Source: Acidobacteriota bacterium (GTDB lineage: Bacteria > Acidobacteriota > Terriglobia > Acidiferrales > UBA7541). Taken from it: a stretch of DNA of 64,000 nucleotides. Shown piece by piece: positions 33,670-44,320 of the stretch. The notes beneath the pieces are model-generated. The model saw only the letters and a program-made list of their open reading frames with translations. It was not told the DNA's origin and ran no database searches. The first letter of the stretch is position 1; each line of letters begins with the position of its first letter. A program made the position numbers and the translations under genes. The stretch is from positions 124,001 through 188,000 of the forward strand of contig JABCZJ010000007.1 in NCBI GenBank assembly GCA_013289715.1, in the 5' to 3' direction.

Positions 33670-34072
33670 CTTTCCTTGGCTTTAGGGGCTGAATTCAAGC
33701 CTACTCCAACCGCGTTTTTCCCAACGAATCCCTCGGGTTTTGTGCCGAATTCAAGAGCTCGGCGATCTTGCCGCCGGCGCTCAAAAAAATCGGCGCCAGG
33801 GCGGAGTCCGATTCCGAAGTGGGCGCGGAGCAATCTGCAATCCGCGACGCTCCGTGCTATTATCGAAGAAGAAGCGAAGTTTGGGTGGCTTCTCATCTCA
33901 TGGCGGTTTGAGGTGGGCCCGCTGCCGTAGGTAACGGTACCGCCACAAAAGAGAAATTTGTTGGATTCACAGGTGGTAGCCGCCCGATCGGGAATTACTA
34001 GATGCCTGTAAAGGAAGGACATACAGTTTGGTCCATTCGGCATCTAACGTGAAAGAGAATATAGCCTAGGCG
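33670..34072. other. Intergenic region, no gene seen
   Basis: About 400 bp between the lolC-like and lolD-like genes. Open frames here are short and disagree with the codon pattern of the neighbours. The downstream half has a palindromic structure (33999-34046) listed separately. I could not identify a good promoter, and nothing else stands out. Confidence 0.55.
33999..34046 (+). promoter_or_regulatory. Possible structured leader upstream of lolD
   Basis: TAGATGCC (33999-34006) pairs with GGCATCTA (34039-34046), and nested inside it GGAC (34017-34020) pairs with GTCC (34031-34034). The result would be a two-stage stem-loop beginning 74 bases before the lolD start. Candidate regulatory RNA structure; no Rfam class is recognised. 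Confidence 0.4.
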
Positions 34073-34894
34073 ATGCAGACGCAGGCAAATTCGAGCACAG
34101 CAGTCCTCGATAATACCGGTGAAACCACCGCGCCGGGCACGCGCGAAATCCTGCGCGGCGAAAATCTGCACAAGACGTTCCGCTCCGGCGCGCAAGACGT
34201 GACTCCTCTGGCGGGGATCAACCTCACGATTGCGCGCGGCGAGATGGTTGCGGTGGTCGGGCCTTCCGGCACGGGTAAAAGTACTTTGTTGCATCTGCTG
34301 GCGGCGCTGGACACTCCAACGAGCGGTACAGTATACTTCGGCGGGAGTTCGCTCCAGTCGTTTTCAGAATCGGAGCTGGCGGAGTATCGCAATCGCGCCG
34401 TCGGTTTTGTCTGGCAGCGTCACCACCTCCTGCCGGATTTCACGGCGGCGGAAAATGTAGCGATGCCCCTCCTGGTGCGGGGCGTTTCCTTGGCGCAAGC
34501 GCTTCGGACCGCGACAACATGGCTAGGCGAAGTCGGATTGGCCGATCGAGCAGAGCAACGTGGGGGTCAGCTATCTGGGGGCGAACAACAGCGTGTAGCC
34601 ATCGCGCGAGCGTTGGTGAATGGCCCGGCCTTACTGCTGGCGGACGAGCCTACCGGCGACCTGGATCAACGCAGCGCCGAAAATATTTTCGAATTGATGC
34701 AGCGGCTGCACCAGTCGTTGCAGTTGACATCCATCCTTGCGACACACAATCTCTCATTAGCCCGGCGCGCCGACCGTGTTCTGACTCTGGAACGCGGAGC
34801 CTTGGCCCCGGGCGCAGAAGCGCTGAGCGAAACCGCGGCACCTCTCCCGCGGGACGCCAGTGCTGGGGCGACGACTCCAGGAGACCGTGGGTGA
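34073..34894 (+). CDS. lolD: LolD-type ABC transporter ATPase
   Basis: 273-aa ABC ATPase: Walker [10 protein letters not shown] (63-71), Q-loop in [12 protein letters not shown], signature LSGGEQQR, Walker [13 protein letters not shown] and switch His in LATHN. The [14 protein letters not shown] and VWQ-HHLLPDF patterns are typical of the LolD/MacB group that pairs with FtsX-type permeases, so it most likely energises the LolC-like protein encoded just upstream. The first 25 residues are an unstructured extension, and the C-terminal tail after the ABC core is Pro/Ala-rich. The stop is only 3 bp before clpC. Confidence 0.9.
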   Translation: MQTQANSSTAVLDNTGETTAPGTREILRGENLHKTFRSGAQDVTPLAGINLTIARGEMVAVVGPSGTGKSTLLHLLAALDTPTSGTVYFGGSSLQSFSESELAEYRNRAVGFVWQRHHLLPDFTAAENVAMPLLVRGVSLAQALRTATTWLGEVGLADRAEQRGGQLSGGEQQRVAIARALVNGPALLLADEPTGDLDQRSAENIFELMQRLHQSLQLTSILATHNLSLARRADRVLTLERGALAPGAEALSETAAPLPRDASAGATTPGDRG

Positions 34895-34897
34895 CCC

Positions 34898-37324
34898 GTG
34901 TTTGAACGCTATACAGAGAAAGCTAGGCGCGTAATCTTTTTCGCTCGCTACGAGGCAAGCCAGTACGGCAGCCCGTACATCGAGACGGAGCACTTGCTGC
35001 TGGGACTGTTGCGCGAGGATAAGGCGCTCGCCAACCGTTTCCTGCGCACGCATGGCTCGATCGAATCCATCCGCAAGGAGATCGAGGCGCGCATCACCGT
35101 GCGTGAGCGCATCTCGACCTCGGTGGAAGTTCCGCTGAGCCAGGAGTGCAAGCGCATATTGAATTTCGCGGCCGAGGAAGCAGAGCGGCTGGGCCACAAA
35201 CACGTGGGTACCGAACACCTGTTGCTGGGCGTGCTGCGGGAAGAGAAGTCTTTCGGTGCGGAGATTTTGCTGGAGCGGGGATTGCGACTTTCAACCGTGC
35301 GCGAGGAATTGGGACGCAGCGCGGGAGAGAAGGTGCCAGTGAACCGTCCTAAAGAAGCATCGTTGTTGGCGGAATTCAGCAGGGATTTGACGCAGGCGGC
35401 GATGGAAGGCCAGCTGGACCCGCTGGTGGGACGAGACCGGGAACTGGAACGCGCGATCCAGATTCTGTGCCGGCGTACGAAAAATAATCCGGTGCTGATC
35501 GGCGAACCAGGCGTGGGCAAGACGGCGATCGTGGAGGGGCTGGCGCAAAGAATATCGGACGGCGACGTGCCGCCGTTTCTCGCGGACAAGCGCATCCTTT
35601 CGCTGGATCTTTCCTTGATCGTGGCGGGAACGAAATATCGCGGACAATTTGAAGAGCGGCTGAAGACCATCATGAAGGAATTGATGGAGAGCCAGAACGC
35701 CATCGTGTTTATTGATGAGCTGCACACGCTGGTGGGCGCGGGTTCGGCGGAAGGTTCGCTGGACGCGGCGAACATTTTGAAGCCGGCGCTGAGCCGCGGC
35801 GAAATTCAGTGCATCGGCGCAACGACTCCTTCGGAGTATCGCAAGTCCGTCGAGAAAGATCGTTCGCTCGAGCGGCGCTTCCAGGCCGTGAAAGTGGGCG
35901 CGCCGAACGAAGAGGAAGCGATTCGCGTGCTGCAGGGCGTGCGCGACCGCTACGAAAAATTCCACGCAGTGAGCTACACGGACGAAGCCATCCAATACGC
36001 GGTGTATCTCTCGAACCGGTACATACCGGACCGTTTTCTCCCAGACAAGGCTATCGATCTGCTTGACGAAGCCGGCTCGCGCGTCAAATTGCGCCAGGCT
36101 ATGTTGCCTGACGAAGTTTCGGAAGTGCAAAAGCGCGTGAAATTCATCACCCACCGCATGGAAACCGCGATCGCCAACCATGAATTCGAGAAGGCTCGTT
36201 TCTATTCCGAAGAAGAGCGCAAGGAAAAGGAACACCTGCGCGTGCTGCGCGAGAAGTTGAAGATTGACGATTCCTCCACGGGGATCGTTACGCGCGAGGA
36301 CATCGAAGAAGTGGTGGCGCGCTGGACCGGCATTCAAGTGTCAGCCATCAAGGAAGACGAACAGCAGAAGCTGCTGCGCATTGAGGAGGAATTGCACCGC
36401 CGCGTCATCAGCCAGGACAAATCCATCACCGCATTGGCACGCGCGATTCGCCGCAGCCGCGCGGGATTGAAAGCTCCGGGCCGACCGGTTGGCTGCTTCC
36501 TGTTCCTGGGACCGACGGGCGTGGGCAAGACGGAAGTAGCGCGACGCCTCGCTGAATTCCTTTTCGGCAGCGAGAAATCGCTGATTCGCTTCGATATGTC
36601 CGAGTACATGGAGAAACATTCCGTATCGAAATTGATCGGCGCGCCTCCAGGATACGTTGGCTATGAAGAAGGCGGTCAATTGACGGAGCGCGTGCGGCGC
36701 ACGCCTTATTCGGTTATTTTGCTGGATGAGATTGAAAAAGCTCACCCAGACGTGTACAACATCCTGCTGCAAGTCTTTGAAGACGGTCAGTTGACCGACG
36801 GACTTGGCAACACGGTGGATTTCCGCAACACCATCATCATCCTTACATCGAACCTGGGCGCGCGGCAGTTGCAGAAGCAGGCGGGTCTGGGATTTGCGTC
36901 AAAGGAATTGGACGCGATGGCCAAGAGCCAGGATGACATGGTGATGGGTGAAGTGAGGCGGGTCTTCAATCCGGAATTCCTGAATCGTCTGGACGAAGTG
37001 ATTTTGTTCAATTCGCTGAACGATGACGATTTGTTGCGGATTATTGACTTGCTTGTGGGCCAGATCAACGAAACGCTGGTGCATCGTCAGGTGCAGATCG
37101 CTCTGACGCCGGAAGCGCGCCAGTGGATCCTCGAGAAGACCTGCAGCGACCGAAATTATGGCGCGCGGCCGCTTCGTCGCGCGTTACAGAAGTACGTCGA
37201 AGACCCATTGTCGGAAGCTTTGATTCAGGGCGGATTGCAACGACCCGCAACTCTCGAAATATATCTCGGGAGCGAGGGCTTGGCGTTCCGACCCGTGGTT
37301 GAAGCAACCCCAGTGGCCCACTAG
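34898..37324 (+). CDS. clpC: ATP-dependent Clp protease ATP-binding subunit ClpC
   Basis: 808-aa Hsp100 ATPase that unfolds proteins for ClpP. Two Clp N-terminal repeats ([36 protein letters not shown]), AAA+ domain 1 with GEPGVGKT and FIDELHT, a UVR-like middle segment ([20 protein letters not shown]), AAA+ domain 2 with GPTGVGKT and [10 protein letters not shown], and the C-terminal sensor region ([20 protein letters not shown]) are all present. The start is GTG at 34898, 3 bp after lolD; AGGAG lies about 14 bases upstream. Lying between lolD and bamA, it may be cotranscribed with envelope genes; no clpP or ctsR is nearby. Confidence 0.95.
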   Translation: MFERYTEKARRVIFFARYEASQYGSPYIETEHLLLGLLREDKALANRFLRTHGSIESIRKEIEARITVRERISTSVEVPLSQECKRILNFAAEEAERLGHKHVGTEHLLLGVLREEKSFGAEILLERGLRLSTVREELGRSAGEKVPVNRPKEASLLAEFSRDLTQAAMEGQLDPLVGRDRELERAIQILCRRTKNNPVLIGEPGVGKTAIVEGLAQRISDGDVPPFLADKRILSLDLSLIVAGTKYRGQFEERLKTIMKELMESQNAIVFIDELHTLVGAGSAEGSLDAANILKPALSRGEIQCIGATTPSEYRKSVEKDRSLERRFQAVKVGAPNEEEAIRVLQGVRDRYEKFHAVSYTDEAIQYAVYLSNRYIPDRFLPDKAIDLLDEAGSRVKLRQAMLPDEVSEVQKRVKFITHRMETAIANHEFEKARFYSEEERKEKEHLRVLREKLKIDDSSTGIVTREDIEEVVARWTGIQVSAIKEDEQQKLLRIEEELHRRVISQDKSITALARAIRRSRAGLKAPGRPVGCFLFLGPTGVGKTEVARRLAEFLFGSEKSLIRFDMSEYMEKHSVSKLIGAPPGYVGYEEGGQLTERVRRTPYSVILLDEIEKAHPDVYNILLQVFEDGQLTDGLGNTVDFRNTIIILTSNLGARQLQKQAGLGFASKELDAMAKSQDDMVMGEVRRVFNPEFLNRLDEVILFNSLNDDDLLRIIDLLVGQINETLVHRQVQIALTPEARQWILEKTCSDRNYGARPLRRALQKYVEDPLSEALIQGGLQRPATLEIYLGSEGLAFRPVVEATPVAH

Positions 37325-37401
37325 GAATCCTACGCGCAAGCCGGCGGGAGCAGTCCGGCGGGGGAGCACACAATTTTGGGCGGGATACTGCGGCCTTGAC
37401 C

Positions 37402-40275
37402 ATGGCCGCCAGCGGGAAAACTTTTCTGCGTCCATTGCGATTTTTCGTCGTGGTGTATTTGTGCGTGTTGGCTTCGGGGCAATCCCTTTCGGCTCAACAA
37501 CCTCAGGACGCGAACGGACCGCAATTCGTCATCCAGCGCATTGAATTCATAGGTAACCGACGGATTCAGCGCGACACTTTGCTGGCGCGAATTTTTTCAC
37601 GTCCCGGCGATCCCTACAGTGTCGAGGCGGTGCGCCGCGATTTTCAGGCGCTGTGGAACACGCAATTCTTCGAGGACGTCCGCCTGGAAGTGGAAGACAG
37701 TCCCGACGAGCCCAACGCAAAAATTATCGTCTTCTACGTGCAGGAACGCCCCATCATCCGCCGCATTGAGTACAAGGGGAACAAATCCATCACCGAGTCG
37801 GACATTCTGGACGCTTTCAAGGATAAGAAAGTCGGCTTGTCGGTGGAAAGCCAGTTCGATCCCACGAAAATCAAGCGCGCGGAAGTGGTGATCAAAGGAT
37901 TGCTGGCCGAGCACGGGCGGCAGTTCGCTACGGTGAAACCCACCTACGAACGGATCGCGGCGACCAACGCGGTGAAATTGGTCTTTAATATTGATGAAGG
38001 GCCGAAAGTGAAAGTGGGCGACATCAAGTTTGTTGGCGCCAAGGCTTTTTCCGACCGGAAACTGATTCGTTCGATGCACAACGACCGGCCTTACGCTATT
38101 CCGCTGTACATCACGGAGATTCCAGTTCTCAGCAAGACCTACGACAAGGCCAAGCTGGATGAAGACCTGGGAGTGGGCATTCACGGTATCTACCAGGACC
38201 ACGGATATTTCAAGGTATCGGTGAGCGATCCGGTGGTGAAAGTATCGGATGACGTGCGCAGCGGCATCCCGGGGCCGTGGCCGGTACTCGGCTCAAAGAA
38301 CGGCAAGCGCGCGGACATCACCATAACGATTGATGAAGGCGCGCAGTATCGCATGGGCAGCCTGCGGTTTCGCAGTTCCGATCCTGAGCAGGGGCTGGTG
38401 TTCAAGTCCGAAGTTCTGGCGCGCGCATTTCCGCTGAAGGAAGGCGACATCCTCGCCGCAGACAAGCTGCGCAAAGCGCTCGACAATTACAAGAAGCTCT
38501 ACGGCGAATACGGTTATATCGATTTCGTGGCCACGCCGCTGACCGAGATTGATGACGCGAAGAAGGTCGTGAATCTGACCGTGGAGTTCGACCAGCAAAA
38601 ACAATTTTTCGTGCGGCGTATTGAATTTTCCGGGAACACTACGACGCGCGACAAAGTAATCCGGCGCGAGTTGCTGCTCGATGAAGGCCAGGTATTCAAC
38701 AACCGTTTGTGGGAAGTCAGCCTATTGCGCCTGAACCAGCTGAATTATTTCGACACGATCAAACCGGAAAACGCGGAACTGAAGCGGAATGTGAAAGCCG
38801 GAACCGTGGATATCAAGCTCAAGCTGAAGGAAAAAGGCAAACAGTCCATCAGCTTCAACGGCGGCGTCAGCGGTATCGCGGGTACGTTTATCGGCGGATC
38901 GTACACGACGAACAATTTCCTGGGACTCGGCGAGACGCTTTCGCTTTCGGCGCAGGTGGGCAGCTTTCAGCGCGACGTACGATTCGGTTTCACCGAGCCA
39001 TACCTGTTCGATCGCCCGATTTCCACGGGCTTCACGATTTTTTCGACGAAGTTTGATTACAACCAGGCCAAACAGCTGGGCATCGCCTACAACACGGAGG
39101 TCGCGATCAACCCCGCGCTGCAAGAGAATTACACGACCAACTCGAAGGGCTTGACGGTGTTCGCGAGCTACCCGCTGCGGAAGTTTTCCTTCACGCGGCT
39201 GGGTATTACCTACGGGTACTCGACTACGAACATTCAGACGTTCAGCACGTCGGCTCAATTGCTGTTCGACAGCGTTAAGTTTACGGGGCTGGCTGGACCC
39301 TCGGCGCTGAACGGAATCGAATCGAGCAAGATCACGGCGACGGTTTCCTACAGCACGGTGAACAATCCGCAAAACCCGACGAGCGGGAAGAGCTTTTATT
39401 ACGGGATCGGGTTTGAGGGCGGGCCGCTGCAAGGCAACGTCAATACCATCACGAATTCGTTCGTGACGACCTATTTCCATCCCGTGAACAAGCGCCGCAA
39501 TGTGATCGGGCTGAAGTTCCAGACAGGAATGATCACCGGGTACAACGGGACGAACGTTCCGCCGTTCAGCCGGTTCTTCCTGGGCGGCGAGAACGACGTG
39601 CGCGGATTCAATTTCTATACGATTTCGCCCTTTGTGGAAATTCCTTACCCCACGACGCAGCCGGTGGCCTTCTTCAATCCCACGCTACTCAATGCGCAGG
39701 GAAAACCGACGCTGCAATCGATCAACGTGCCTATGATCCAGTTCCTGCCCACACGGCCGGGCGGCGATTTCCAGAACGTCGGCAACGTAGAATACCGGAT
39801 TCCGATTGCGGGGCCAGTGACGCTGACATTGTTCAACGACGTGGGCATCAACGGCATTCTGCGCAAATCGCAACTGGCGCTGGATCCCTCGGCCGTCACG
39901 CTGTATCAGCAGCAATATCCGAACCCGGATTTCCCGAACTTGAAGATCGCGAGCAATCTGCCGATCTATCCCGGCACCAATTTCAAAGTACATACTTCGG
40001 CGGGCGTGGAGCTCGACGTGATTTTGCCGATCGTGAACGCACCTTTCCGCATTTATTATGCGTACAACTATTTGCGGCTGGACGACACCATAAATGGATT
40101 GAGCGGCGGATACGCTCTGAGCGAGGCGGTGAAGAACGCGCTGCCGCCCGGAGTGCTGCAGACGCAGATCGCGCCGCAACTGCAAGCATTTATCGTAACG
40201 AACACGCAACATATTCCGGCGGGATTGATCGAACCGCAGCATACCTTCCGTTTTACGGTGGGTAAGACATTCTAG
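37402..40275 (+). CDS. bamA: Outer membrane protein assembly factor BamA
   Basis: 957-aa core of the beta-barrel assembly machine. Signal peptide (LRFFVVVYLCVLASGQSLSA), then five POTRA domains (about 41-480; examples VIQRIEFIGNRRIQ, RIEYKGNKSITESDI, RRIEFSGNTTTRDKV), then the 16-strand barrel (about 490-957). The hallmark loop-6 VRGF motif is present in GENDVRGFNFY, and the chain ends in a terminal Phe (GKTF), the usual C-terminal signal of barrel proteins. ATG 37402 is preferred to an in-frame TTG six bases upstream. It is longer than E. coli BamA (about 810 aa) owing to barrel loops. It precedes a large lipoprotein gene and skp, so the whole stretch is a barrel-assembly cluster. Confidence 0.95.
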   Translation: MAASGKTFLRPLRFFVVVYLCVLASGQSLSAQQPQDANGPQFVIQRIEFIGNRRIQRDTLLARIFSRPGDPYSVEAVRRDFQALWNTQFFEDVRLEVEDSPDEPNAKIIVFYVQERPIIRRIEYKGNKSITESDILDAFKDKKVGLSVESQFDPTKIKRAEVVIKGLLAEHGRQFATVKPTYERIAATNAVKLVFNIDEGPKVKVGDIKFVGAKAFSDRKLIRSMHNDRPYAIPLYITEIPVLSKTYDKAKLDEDLGVGIHGIYQDHGYFKVSVSDPVVKVSDDVRSGIPGPWPVLGSKNGKRADITITIDEGAQYRMGSLRFRSSDPEQGLVFKSEVLARAFPLKEGDILAADKLRKALDNYKKLYGEYGYIDFVATPLTEIDDAKKVVNLTVEFDQQKQFFVRRIEFSGNTTTRDKVIRRELLLDEGQVFNNRLWEVSLLRLNQLNYFDTIKPENAELKRNVKAGTVDIKLKLKEKGKQSISFNGGVSGIAGTFIGGSYTTNNFLGLGETLSLSAQVGSFQRDVRFGFTEPYLFDRPISTGFTIFSTKFDYNQAKQLGIAYNTEVAINPALQENYTTNSKGLTVFASYPLRKFSFTRLGITYGYSTTNIQTFSTSAQLLFDSVKFTGLAGPSALNGIESSKITATVSYSTVNNPQNPTSGKSFYYGIGFEGGPLQGNVNTITNSFVTTYFHPVNKRRNVIGLKFQTGMITGYNGTNVPPFSRFFLGGENDVRGFNFYTISPFVEIPYPTTQPVAFFNPTLLNAQGKPTLQSINVPMIQFLPTRPGGDFQNVGNVEYRIPIAGPVTLTLFNDVGINGILRKSQLALDPSAVTLYQQQYPNPDFPNLKIASNLPIYPGTNFKVHTSAGVELDVILPIVNAPFRIYYAYNYLRLDDTINGLSGGYALSEAVKNALPPGVLQTQIAPQLQAFIVTNTQHIPAGLIEPQHTFRFTVGKTF

Positions 40276-40368
40276 GAATTGGCACGAGGGAACCGAAGGG
40301 ACGAGCGGAGGCGACGCAATCGAAGGCATCCGGGGCGCGCAGCGAATTCAGTGGAGAGGGTGAAAGAA

Positions 40369-43300
40369 ATGCGTAACAAGATATTGAGGTTGGGCGCAAC
40401 GGCGCTGTTCGTCGCGGCTTCGGCGATGCTGTCAGCTTGCGGGGGGAACTCCACGCCCGTGGGCGTCATCGTGAGCCCGGTCAGCCCGAACATACCCTTG
40501 GGCGGCCAGTTTCAGTTTCAAGCGACCGTCACCGGAACTTCGACGACGTCAGTGACCTGGCAAATCTGCTTGCCGCCCACTCCGCTGAACGCGCAGCCGA
40601 CGGTTTGCAGCCCGCCCACAACCGGAGACACGCAATTGCCGAGCGGGTACGGAATTATCACGAGCGGCCAGACCAACACACCGGCGGGAGGTTTTTACAC
40701 CGCTCCGGCGACCCTGCCCCCAACCAATAACTTTTATGTGGTGGCTACGAGCACGGTAAACACGAACATATTTGGAACGACCGTTGTGCACATTGATTCC
40801 TCGGTTCGCGTGGCGGTGGCACCCACGGGTGCGACCGTTGCGCCAGGGGACTCCTACACCTTCACCGCGAACGTGACCGGTACGACGAATACGGCTGTCA
40901 CTTGGGAAGTAAATGGAATAGCGGATGGAAGTGTGACGGACGGTTTTATTACGCCGGGTGGGGGAAATGGTAACACCGCGACGTATGTGGCTCCGTTAAG
41001 CAATGCGCCGGGCAGCGTGACGATCACGGCGGTTTCCGGATTCGATCCGGCGGAGTCCGGCAGTGCGACCGTAACGGTCATCACTTCCGCCGCACCAACG
41101 CTCACTTCTTCGGCGCCGAACATCGTGGGAGAAGGTTCGGCGCAACAGGAAGTATTCCTCACCGGAACGAACTTCACCTCGAATAGCGTGGTGTTGGCAG
41201 GATCGCCGCCCACGCCTGTGCCGACTGTGTTTCTTAGCACCACGCTGCTGCATGCGACGATTCCCGCCGCCCCACTGTCTCTCGCAGGCCCCGTGGCAAT
41301 CGTCGTCCAAGCGCAGAACGGGGATCTATCGAATGTTCTCAACGGGCCTACAAACGGGCTGATGGTAGCGCCGTCGCGCCCCTCGGTCGTGGCGCTATTG
41401 CCGGATACGATCGTGCCGAGTGGCGCGACATTCGGCGTGAATCTGATCGGCGGATTTTTCTCGTCAAACACGGTTGCTAGTTGCGACGGAACGCCAGCGC
41501 CGGGGACGGGGACGCCGCTCACCGTGATTCACACCAGCAGTCAGCAATTGGGCATCGTCGTACCGAGCACGTGTGCGCCGGCGCCGGGGCAGTATCCGCT
41601 GTTTGTGCAAAACAGCGATGTGATGGCGCCGAATCCGGCGATGTCGGCGGTGAACATCACCGTCGAGCCGCGGCCCGGCGATATTTCGACGGGCGTAAGC
41701 TCGAGTTTTCCGGTAGGCGCATCGCCTTCGGGCATCGCAATTGATCCGGCGTTGAACCTGGCCGTGATCGCCAATACGGGCGGCAATAGCGTCAGCATCG
41801 TCAATCTTGGGACGCTGGCGACTACGACCCTTGGGGTGGGGAGCGCCCCCACGTCGGTGGCGATTGACGATCAAGTCACAACGGCGGGAGGCGCCCTCGG
41901 CGATCACATCGCGGTGGTCACGAATAGCGGCAGCAACAGCCTTTCGGTGATTGATTTAGTCACCCAGACAGTAACAGCGACCAAGGGGCTTCCGAATACG
42001 AGTACTCCGCCCAACGGACCGCCGGTGCCGTACGCTATCGGCATTAATCCGTTGACGCATCGCGGGCTGGTCGCTTTCCAATCCACCAATTCGGCGGCCA
42101 TCGTTGATTTCACGGCGGGCGTTGCCACGGTCGTTCAGACCATTTCCGGCACGCTCGCGCCCATTGGCACCGGCATCAGTCCCAACGTGGCCGTGGATCC
42201 GAAGTTGAACTGGGCTGTGATTACCCCGGGAGGCTCGGGCACGATCACAATTGTGGACCTGGGGCGAAATCCCGGGTTGAACGGGAATACTGCCGATCTC
42301 GGGCGCGTCCCGGTGGTGATTGCCAGTCTTTCGATTTCAAACACCGTGCAGGGCGTGGGCATTAATGCCGCGACACACCAGGCCCTTTTTGCGGATCCAC
42401 AGGGCCCGAACAATGTACCGGCGGGGCCGGCGGTTACCACGTTCAGTATGCTGGACGATTTGGTCAGCGCGGTTCCGTTTACCCAGGGCGGAATTCCGTT
42501 CACCAATTTAGGGTTGGTGGCCGCCGCCGTAAATCCGCTTGCCAACATCGGGATCGTGGTGAACGGGACTGCGAATAACGGCTACGTGCTGGATCTGAAC
42601 AACAGTCTGGTGCTGCAGACGGTGGCGGGATTCAACTCGCCGCAGGCGGTGGCGGTGAATCCCCTCACCAACACGGCCTACATCGTGAACCAGGGCAACA
42701 ACACAGTCTCTGTATTTCCCATGGCGACCACTACGCCGAATCCGCTGCAAATTCTGGACGTGAGCCCTGCGTCCACGTTCGTGCAGAGTCCGGCAGCGGG
42801 CTTGACGCTTTCGATTATTGGCAATGGATTTACTTCCAGTTCGAAGGTGTTTCTGGACAGCACCGTCCTGCCTGCTGCTGCCGTGAATATTGTGAGCAGT
42901 CGTCAGCTTACCGCTGCGATTCCAGCGGCCGACCTGATGAGCGCGCGGCGTTATGCCGTGTACGTACAAACGGGCACGGCTGTTTCCAACGTGAGCGGTC
43001 TTACGGTGATTCAGCCCGTTAACGTGGAAAACTCGCCCGTGGGCGTGGCTGTCGATCCTTATCTTGACCAGGCGGTAGTGACGAACTCCGGGAGCAATAG
43101 CATTTCGGTGGTGAACCTGCTGAACGGCTTGCAAGTCGGGCCGCAATCACCCAGCTTTTTCGCTACCGGCACGACACCCTACGGGGTGGCGATTCTGGCG
43201 TACACCGGTCAGGCCGTTGTGGCGAATTACGGCAGCAATGACGCGACGGTTCTGGATGAGAAGGGGATCAACAACGTGTTCAATAGCCCGCTAACGGTTA

Positions 43301-44031
43301 CGCTCGGCACGGGGACGAAGCCGATTGGGGTAGCGGTTGATCAGTATTCCGGATTGGCGGCCATCACCGACACAGTCGTTCAGGGCAACAACAATACGGG
43401 AGGACTCTCTAGTTTCACGGTCATCGGAGCGACGTCTGGCACGGAAGCCCCGCCGACCCCAGTTGATTATCTTCCATTGGCGGTGGCGATCGATCCCACC
43501 ATCAACAACGACGTGACGCAAGCGATCGCAGGCATCACCACTGCTTCGAACCTCACCGCCACGAACAACAGCGGGCTGGAATTATTGCCGCTGCCCGGAG
43601 GCAGCCCCAACCGCGTCGCGATGTTCCTTCCCACTGGTATTGTGTTCGACGCCTTGAACCAGGTTTTCCTGGTGGCGGATAGCACAGCCAACAATGTGAA
43701 TATTGTCGATCCTTTGACGTCCGAGCAGATTTCCTCGATCAGCACGGGAATCAACCCCACGTCCGTGGATTACAATTTTAACACCAGCACGCTGGTTACT
43801 TCGAACACCGCGAGCAACACACTTTCGATTTTGGCTTACGTGTGCCCGCCGAATCTGAATGGAATCTCGAACTGTCCGGTGCCGCAAGTGCGTGCAGTTC
43901 TCGACGTAGGAAGCGTAGCAGCGTCGGTGATCCCCGGCCCGAATTCAATTGCGATTGACCCGCGGCTCAATCTCGCCGTGCAGGTTGATCAGGCGAATAA
44001 TCGCATTCTGCTGGTGCCGCTGCCGAATTAG
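40369..44031 (+). CDS. Giant Ig-like / beta-propeller lipoprotein
   Basis: 1220 aa with a lipoprotein signal peptide (RLGATALFVAASAMLSAC, lipobox LSAC), so it is lipid-anchored. The N-terminal part has Ig-like (Big_2-type) units (VSPVSPNIPLGGQFQFQATV, VAPTGATVAPGDSYTFTANV), then IPT/TIG-like segments (LTGTNFTSNSVVL). The rest is filled with YncE/NHL-like propeller repeats, such as NLAVIANTGGNSVSIVNLG, IAVVTNSGSNSLSVIDLVTQ and DQAVVTNSGSNSISVVNLL. These fold into ring-shaped propellers that bind ligands or other proteins. The upstream GAGAGGGTGAAAGAA helps fix the ATG at 40369. Its place between bamA and skp suggests a surface or periplasmic role, possibly tied to Lol sorting. Confidence 0.85.
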   Translation: MRNKILRLGATALFVAASAMLSACGGNSTPVGVIVSPVSPNIPLGGQFQFQATVTGTSTTSVTWQICLPPTPLNAQPTVCSPPTTGDTQLPSGYGIITSGQTNTPAGGFYTAPATLPPTNNFYVVATSTVNTNIFGTTVVHIDSSVRVAVAPTGATVAPGDSYTFTANVTGTTNTAVTWEVNGIADGSVTDGFITPGGGNGNTATYVAPLSNAPGSVTITAVSGFDPAESGSATVTVITSAAPTLTSSAPNIVGEGSAQQEVFLTGTNFTSNSVVLAGSPPTPVPTVFLSTTLLHATIPAAPLSLAGPVAIVVQAQNGDLSNVLNGPTNGLMVAPSRPSVVALLPDTIVPSGATFGVNLIGGFFSSNTVASCDGTPAPGTGTPLTVIHTSSQQLGIVVPSTCAPAPGQYPLFVQNSDVMAPNPAMSAVNITVEPRPGDISTGVSSSFPVGASPSGIAIDPALNLAVIANTGGNSVSIVNLGTLATTTLGVGSAPTSVAIDDQVTTAGGALGDHIAVVTNSGSNSLSVIDLVTQTVTATKGLPNTSTPPNGPPVPYAIGINPLTHRGLVAFQSTNSAAIVDFTAGVATVVQTISGTLAPIGTGISPNVAVDPKLNWAVITPGGSGTITIVDLGRNPGLNGNTADLGRVPVVIASLSISNTVQGVGINAATHQALFADPQGPNNVPAGPAVTTFSMLDDLVSAVPFTQGGIPFTNLGLVAAAVNPLANIGIVVNGTANNGYVLDLNNSLVLQTVAGFNSPQAVAVNPLTNTAYIVNQGNNTVSVFPMATTTPNPLQILDVSPASTFVQSPAAGLTLSIIGNGFTSSSKVFLDSTVLPAAAVNIVSSRQLTAAIPAADLMSARRYAVYVQTGTAVSNVSGLTVIQPVNVENSPVGVAVDPYLDQAVVTNSGSNSISVVNLLNGLQVGPQSPSFFATGTTPYGVAILAYTGQAVVANYGSNDATVLDEKGINNVFNSPLTVTLGTGTKPIGVAVDQYSGLAAITDTVVQGNNNTGGLSSFTVIGATSGTEAPPTPVDYLPLAVAIDPTINNDVTQAIAGITTASNLTATNNSGLELLPLPGGSPNRVAMFLPTGIVFDALNQVFLVADSTANNVNIVDPLTSEQISSISTGINPTSVDYNFNTSTLVTSNTASNTLSILAYVCPPNLNGISNCPVPQVRAVLDVGSVAASVIPGPNSIAIDPRLNLAVQVDQANNRILLVPLPN

Positions 44032-44210
44032 CGGGAACGAAATTCCTGGTCGGATCTTGGCCTTCGAGGCATGAGACGCGGGGGCACGGGGGCGGGAACC
44101 GTGGGCGCCGCGACGGTGGTGTGCCTAGACCAACCATGCGTTCGGCGAATGCATCTCAGAAGCGAACGGTTGCTTGGGCGCAGGGTAACCGGCAGGCGAA
44201 ACGAAAGCGA

Positions 44211-44240
44211 TTGACCAGCTTCTCGGGCGGCAGCTATAAT
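44211..44240 (+). promoter_or_regulatory. Sigma-70-type promoter for skp
   Basis: TTGACC at 44211-44216 and TATAAT at 44235-44240 with an 18-base spacer; transcription would start near 44247, about 75 bases before the skp ATG. The -10 box is a perfect consensus. skp can therefore be expressed separately from the bamA-lipoprotein genes upstream. Confidence 0.7.
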
Positions 44241-44320
44241 CTCCGATTTGTGTCCGGCATGACATGCGGCACAGTTCCTGGCACCGGATTCCGAAAGACT
44301 ATCTACTTCAAGGAGTGAGA

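Noticed and set aside
33531..34043. A 170-codon minus-strand frame in the lolC-lolD gap
   Set aside because: It overlaps the end of the lolC-like gene, has no ribosome site and its translation shows no domain.
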